Shown here piece by piece: positions 59,040 through 64,000 of a stretch of DNA of 64,000 bases (position 1 is the first letter of the stretch; the number at the start of each line of letters is the position of its first letter). The stretch lies in contig CM070900.1 in NCBI GenBank assembly GCA_036417435.1, positions 118,498,315-118,562,314 on the forward strand. The letters run 5' to 3'. The stretch comes from Inia geoffrensis. Lineage: Eukaryota; Chordata; Mammalia; Artiodactyla; Iniidae. The translations under genes were made by a program, and so were the position numbers. The notes beneath the pieces were generated by a model. It searched no databases, was not told the DNA's origin, and saw nothing but the letters and a program-made list of their open reading frames with translations.

Positions 59040-59460
59040 CACATGGATGTGGTTCTTAAAGATCAGAATCTGCATGGATTTCATCAGTGAAACTTTATTG
59101 CAGAGTATATCTAACTTCTATCAGCAGAATGAAATGGTCATTTACACCACTAAGTTTGAGGTGGTTTTTAATGCGTCCATATATAACTGAAACAGAATGA
59201 GGTGCTGCCATTGATTTTGGGATCAGGCAGTGGGCTTGTGTCTCAGTTGTTACATGGCATTCTGTGTGTCTTGTGCCCAAATTTCCTTCTTTTTGAAAGA
59301 AAACCAGTCATATTAGGCCCATCCTAATATCCTCATCTTAACTTGATTATATCTGCAAAGACCTTATTTCCAAATAAGGTCATATTCACAGGTACCAGGT
59401 GTTCTGACTTCAACATATGAGGGAATCTGGCCAGGGCACCAACACCAAAGACTGCAAGAT
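59040..59460. mobile_element. MaLR-type LTR fragments
   Basis: 59140-59200 resembles an LTR 3' end in the plus sense ('ccactaagtttgaggtggtt'). 59300-59450 matches the complement of an MLT1 body ('aacttgattatatctgcaa', 'tatttccaaataaggtcata', 'ttcacaggtaccaggtgt', 'cttcaacatatg'). Confidence 0.6.
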
Positions 59461-59998
59461 CTTTCTAAGTTCCTCGTGTATTTGGTCTTTAGATACACTG
59501 AATTATTGGCTTACCAAGAATTTTCAGGTTGCAATTTTCATATGTTTCAATATTCTTCTTGCCTAAACTATGCCCCTTTTCCCCTCTGCTTGGTGAAAGA
59601 CTCCTCATCTTTAGGATGTACTACTATATCCTGAAGGCAGCCTTCCCTAGCCCTCCCAGTCTCTCTATACCAAGTCACTCACTCCATTCCACATGAGCTT
59701 GTTTATTAATTCATTCAAATTATTTTAATGCATATTATGTGGCACAATGATAGATACTAGATATATTACTTGGTTACTAGGAATATAGATCTTAGCTCTA
59801 AGGTAGGTTACGGACTAGTAGAGGACACTAAAGATAATTATAACAAAGTTCGATAAATGATAAAGTGGTCATAGCATGCTGTGGGCACTTAAGGGAAGAA
59901 CACCAAGCCCAGGCAATGGCAGAGATGTAAGGGATGACACGAGTCAGGAAATTTTGATACAACGAAGATTAGCATCTTAAATGCAAAAAGTCCTTTAA
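59461..59998. repeat. L2-like fragments
   Basis: 59560-59700 has a plus-strand L2-like text ('ggcagccttccctagccctc'). 59700-59900 looks like a minus-strand L2 ('ttaattcattcaaatt', 'ggttactaggaatatagatc', 'aaatgataaagtggtcatag'). Diverged; boundaries uncertain. Confidence 0.45.
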
Positions 59999-60014
59999 TG
60001 AAACACCTATTTTT

Positions 60015-60863
60015 TTTTTTTAAACATCTTTATTGGGTTAAAATTGCTCTACAATGGTGTGTCAGTTTCTACTTTATAACAAAGTGAATCAGTTATATAT
60101 ATACAGACGTTCACATATTTCTTCCCTCTTGCGTCTCCCTCCTTCCTTCCCTCCCTATCCCACCCCTCCAGGCAGTCACAAAGCACCGAGCTGATATCCC
60201 TGTGCCAAGCGGCTGCTTCCCATTAGCTATCTACCTTATGTTTGTTAGTATATATATGTCCATGCCCCTCCCTCGCCCTCTCATAGCTCACCCCTCCCCG
60301 TCCCCATATCCTCAAGTCCGTTCTCCAGTAGGTCTGGGTCTTTATTCCTGTCTTACCCCTAGGTTCTTCATAACATTTTTTTTTTCTTAAATTCCATATA
60401 TATGTGTTAGCATACGGTATTTGTCTTTGTCTTTCTGACTTACTTCACTCTGTATGACAGACTCGAGGTCTATCCACCTCATTACAAATAGCTCAATTTC
60501 ATTTCTTTTTAACGCTGAGTAATATTCCATTGTGTATATGTGCCACATCTTCTTTATCCATTCATCTGACGATGGGCACTTAGGTTGTTTCCATCTCTGG
60601 GCTATTGTAAATAGAGCTGCGATGAACATTTTGGCACATGCCTCTTTTTGAATTTTGGTTTTCTCAGGGTATATGCCCAGTAGTGGGATTGCTGGGTCAT
60701 ATGGTAGTTCTATTTTTAGTTTTTTAAGGAACCTCCATACTGTTCTCCATAGTGGCTGAACCAATTCACATTCCCACCAGCAGTGCAAGAGGGTTCCCTT
60801 TTGTCCACACCCTCTCCAGCATTTATTGTTTCTAGATTTTTTGATGATGGCCATTCTAACTGG
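60015..60863 (-). mobile_element. 5'-truncated L1 with 16-bp target duplication
   Basis: The 3' end is T-rich then AACATCTTTATTGGGTTAAA on the plus strand. The minus strand has an open ORF2 C terminus at 60854-60387 (155 codons: [57 protein letters not shown]). The target duplication TGAAACACCTATTTTT lies at 59999-60014 and 60864-60879. The intact frame and duplication make it one of the younger L1s here. Confidence 0.96.
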
Positions 60864-60879
60864 TGAAACACCTATTTTT

Positions 60880-63586
60880 GACTCTAAAAATGTTCTCTAC
60901 TACATACTTACCTGTTTAGTCAATCGATTCATTGAATCATTCATTCATTAAATTTGACAGTTATTTCTAGATTGAGGCACTGAGTTAAGTTCTTTCAGAC
61001 ATATGTCTGAGCTGTTTTAAAACAAACACTAAGTATAGGTAATGGAATAAAATATACTTACCTTCTTTAAAGTTAATGGAGCAACTTATTTTGAACTGTT
61101 GATCAAGCTGTATTTATCTATAATTTATTAACTTCCTAGAAGAAATTTCGTCAATCTGTAATTTGTATATCTCAAAGCAGTCCTTGAATATTCTAAAGGT
61201 AATTTTCCTAAACAGACATTTCAGAATGCTTGCAATTAGAGTTACAAGTTATGATTGTCTGCAATAGTGATTTTCTTGTCTTAATGGAAATAAGCTGCTC
61301 ATTATTTTTTAAAAAATGTATGTCAACCATTATTCCTGTTTAGAATGCTACCTTTTCTTCAGAATCTGATAAAATACTCAACTTTCTACTGCCAGTGCAG
61401 TAAAATGTGAAGGAAGACACCAACCTTCAAAGACTGACAATAAAAATCTACACTTAGTTTTGAGAGATTCGTTTTAATACCATTACCCTTAAAATAGCAA
61501 GTTTGGGAGACAAAGTTGTTTTACTTTTACATTTGTCAGTCAAAGATTTACAAGCATTCATATTATTAACACAAATGGATACATAGTATTTCACCAGTTC
61601 ACCCAATTTCTTGTGTTCATAGTATTACATAATAAAAGAGTAACTTTAGTTGACTTCTCCTTACTATAGGCATACTCTATATTTAGATAATACAATAATA
61701 AATGAAACAAACATTAGGTTCATTGGTTTACAGATAGAGTGTTAGCTTTTTCTTTCTAAATAAATCTATTACAAGGTTTGGCAAATGTTTTTTTGTTAAA
61801 TGCCTTTTACAGCCACGTTAACACATTAAATAAGAAACTGATATACATTCTTTTTTTTTTTTTTTTTTTCTAAGATGACTTTTAAGAAACCTGAAATGCA
61901 TATAGGTTAGACAATAGAAATGAAAAGGTTTTCAGCCAGGCCTTTCTGAAGGAGTTATTCTGCTAAAGATAATATTAGTTGTCTGATAGGCCAACTATTG
62001 AACCTCTTTGTGACAGTATCAGCACTGGCTTCTCCTGGCTCATTTTGGGCATGTGAGAAGTCAGTCAGTGGCAACTGCTACAGGGCCTATATAGTAGTAG
62101 TAACTGGTTAAAATAAACCACTTAGACTATAAGCCTGGATGTGCCACTCTGCTTCAACAGTATATCCTTCTAGCAAACCTCACCTATCTAATCCAGCGAG
62201 TTTTAACTCTACATCTTATTTCTTTCTTCTTTCCCTACCTTTTTTCCTTTTCCATTTTTTTCTCTTGAAGAAAATTTTTTCATGTGTTATTAATAGGAAT
62301 TCATATGTGGTGTGGTGGAACAGTATCTCAGAAAGTCATCAGAATGTGAGACTGCTTCCTTGGAACAGTTTTGTGCTGCTGTTTTAAAAAATAATAATAA
62401 TAAAAATCAGCTGATGTTAATAAATATGTCAATGTGAACTTGAAAAAAAAAATTGGTACTATTGTTCAGGCAAGGAAATCTGACTTTCCAGAACACTGAT
62501 TGTTCAAAGTTGCCCTACAGGTAAGTGGTGGGGTCTATATGGGTTTTGAACTCAGCTTAATATGAGTGCCTCGGCTTTTAAATAAAAACATATGGAAGTT
62601 GCAAGTTTACAAGGAAGGAAACTTTGGTACTGTTTTCATTATTTCATTATTATAATTTCATTATTTCATGCCTTCATCTACTGTTTGGGCCTGGCTCTTG
62701 GGCTCCACTGCTTTTACTTTCACATTTTGGTATAATTTCATGTCAGAAAGTGTGTGGCTATTAGGAGTATAACTCCTACAGCCAGAAATCTGAGAAAATT
62801 TGGTCACTAGGCACTCCATTAGGCTGACACGAATTGTCCTTCAATTTGTTATTTATATAGTTAGTAAGGATCAATACAGTTGAGTATTATTAGCATTCAG
62901 GGGAAGGAGCAAGTGGCAGTAGTTCATAATCTGGTGGAGTTCTATGATAATCATTCTCTAATGCCTTTCAGTTAGAGTTCTTAGTGAAGAGCCATTTCAA
63001 ATAGTTTGGCACCTTATATTCATCAGCCCTGGAGTGAGACAAGAGGGAAGGGAGTGGGAATCCATTATTCTAGCTGCTAAATTGCCCCTTTTTGACCACG
63101 ATCTCGTCTATAAGGCCAAAGTTTTGGGTGAAGAAGTGTTCTGTGAACCACAAATTTTATGTAAAATAATTTCCCTCTCAAAACCCAGAAACCTGACTTT
63201 TTTTTATCTGTCCTGGTTCTGTCCTATTGGGGCATGATGGATACACCAGCATACAAATATTTTATATTACTCTGCCCCCTAAAAAAAGTCTCCCCTGATT
63301 CAATATTTCAATGTTACTAGTGCCCTGTTTCTCTGCTTCAGTCCATAAGCTCTTTAAATTCATTGTCTTCGTATAGTATCTCTACTTCCTTATCTATTAT
63401 TTGCTCCATCTCATTCCATTCTGGCTTCCACCTCTACCACTCTACTTAATCTTGTCAACATCACAGGTGTTCTACATTTTGTCAGCTCCTCTGTTCATTT
63501 TTCTTTGGTCACTTATCTTATTTGAAAGTAGTGCAAGATCTATTTGACCATTCCCTTTGTCCCAAACTCCTTGTTTTCTTTGTCTT
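60880..63586. other. AT-rich gene-free stretch
   Basis: A T run lies at about 61850-61870 and an MIR-like scrap at about 62480-62560. The rest has no recognised repeat or gene. Confidence 0.5.
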
Positions 63587-63603
63587 AAAAATACTGCTTC
63601 TGG

Positions 63604-63810
63604 GGATTCCCGGGTGGTGCAGTGGTTGAGAGTCTGCCTGCCGATGCAGGGGACACGGGTTCGTGCCCCGGTCCGGGAAGATCCCACATGCCGCAGAGCG
63701 GGTGGGCCCGTGAGCCATGGCTGTTGAGCCTGTGCATGCGGAGCCTGTGCTCCACAACGGGAGAGGCCACAACAGTGAGAGGCCCGCGTACCGAAAAAAA
63801 AAAAAAAAAA
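63604..63810 (+). mobile_element. CHR-2-type SINE
   Basis: Head GGATTCCCGGGTGGTGCAG, 'gggttcgtgccccggtcc', 'gatcccacatgccgcag', 'gaggccacaacagtgag', then a pure A tail of about 20. The target duplication AAAAATACTGCTTCTGG (63587-63603) repeats at 63811-63827 with one change. Long pure tail and close duplication point to a recent insertion. Confidence 0.95.
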
Positions 63811-63827
63811 AAAAATACTCCTTCTGG

Positions 63828-64000
63828 CTGTTGAGTTAAGAATGATGCGGAGAGGGCCAAGAATGGATTCTAGGAGACCTGTGGGAAGGCTGTTGGTGAT
63901 AGTAAAGTTTGATGACAGATAATAGTAGATTGGATTGGGGTGTTCACAATGGAGATGAAGATAAATGAATATGAAAATGATATTTAGGAGGTAAAACTGG
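63828..64000. other. Unique sequence to the window end
   Basis: Purine-rich, with a short L2-like feel on the minus strand; nothing firm. Confidence 0.4.

Noticed and set aside
59925..59980. Similarity to U6 snRNA: 'ggatgacacg' and 'gatacaacgaagattagcat'
   Set aside because: Both words resemble U6 but occur in swapped order and without the rest of U6 or a T terminator. Chance or a scrambled fragment is more likely; an alignment to U6 would decide.
1..64000. CRISPR arrays, bacterial operons, riboswitches or phage genes
   Set aside because: The sequence is plainly mammalian nuclear DNA. Repeats are SINEs, LINEs, LTRs and microsatellites, and nothing shows regularly spaced repeats with unique spacers.

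Overview
The window is mammalian nuclear DNA, very probably from a cetacean. At least ten tRNA-derived CHR-type SINEs are present, in the CHR-1 and CHR-2 forms typical of whales, dolphins and hippos, together with one tRNA-Glu SINE of the wider cetartiodactyl group, young and old L1s, MIR, L2, MaLR/ERVL LTRs and MER20. I saw no BovB or Bov-A2, which argues against a ruminant. Almost everything is gene desert. Most open frames are chance frames or pieces of L1.

The one gene I can support is COX7C, on the minus strand at about 44145-46203. Exon 1 (codons 1-25) lies in a CpG island, exon 2 carries codons 26-63 and the stop, and exon 3 is a short 3' UTR with AATAAA. All splice signals are intact and the encoded protein is 63 residues, the normal COX7C precursor length. 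The promoter has no TATA box; it has two ZNF143-like ACTACAATTCCC sites, a pyrimidine-rich start region and a YY1-like site in the 5' UTR. In human, COX7C lies on 5q14.3 in a gene desert between EDIL3 and RASA1, so this window is probably the orthologous interval (established knowledge plus inference).

Layout: 1-1035 old L1; 2840-3784 two SINEs; 4430-5715 old L1; 6626-8651 5'-truncated L1; 11140-14130 L2 pieces; 15669-16448 a 30-base T tract and unclassified sequence; 16449-16892 L1 3' end; 17585-18090 MaLR LTR; 18378-23443 the largest L1, nearly complete but broken in ORF1 and ORF2; 25280-26459 MaLR LTR and L1 tail; 28640-29291 L2; 30553-34884 SINEs, L2 and a 440-bp solo LTR; 35448-37141 ERVL and MaLR LTRs, the latter split by a 320-bp solo LTR; 41140-41845 inverted repeat, tandem duplication and an LTR split by a SINE; 42747-43775 two SINEs; 44145-46460 COX7C and its promoter; 47860-48510 LTR ends; 50785-51925 MaLR, MIR and a second 440-bp solo LTR; 52512-52730 MER20; 54001-57025 three SINEs; 60015-60863 L1 with 16-bp target duplication; 63604-63810 SINE with 17-bp target duplication.

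I found no unknown multi-gene system. The items most worth a second look are the COX7C promoter with a possible divergent transcript, lineage differences in the COX7C membrane helix, the solo LTRs with clear target duplications, and several unusually good inverted repeats (57788-57854, 41145-41254, 31976-32052, 55238-55298).
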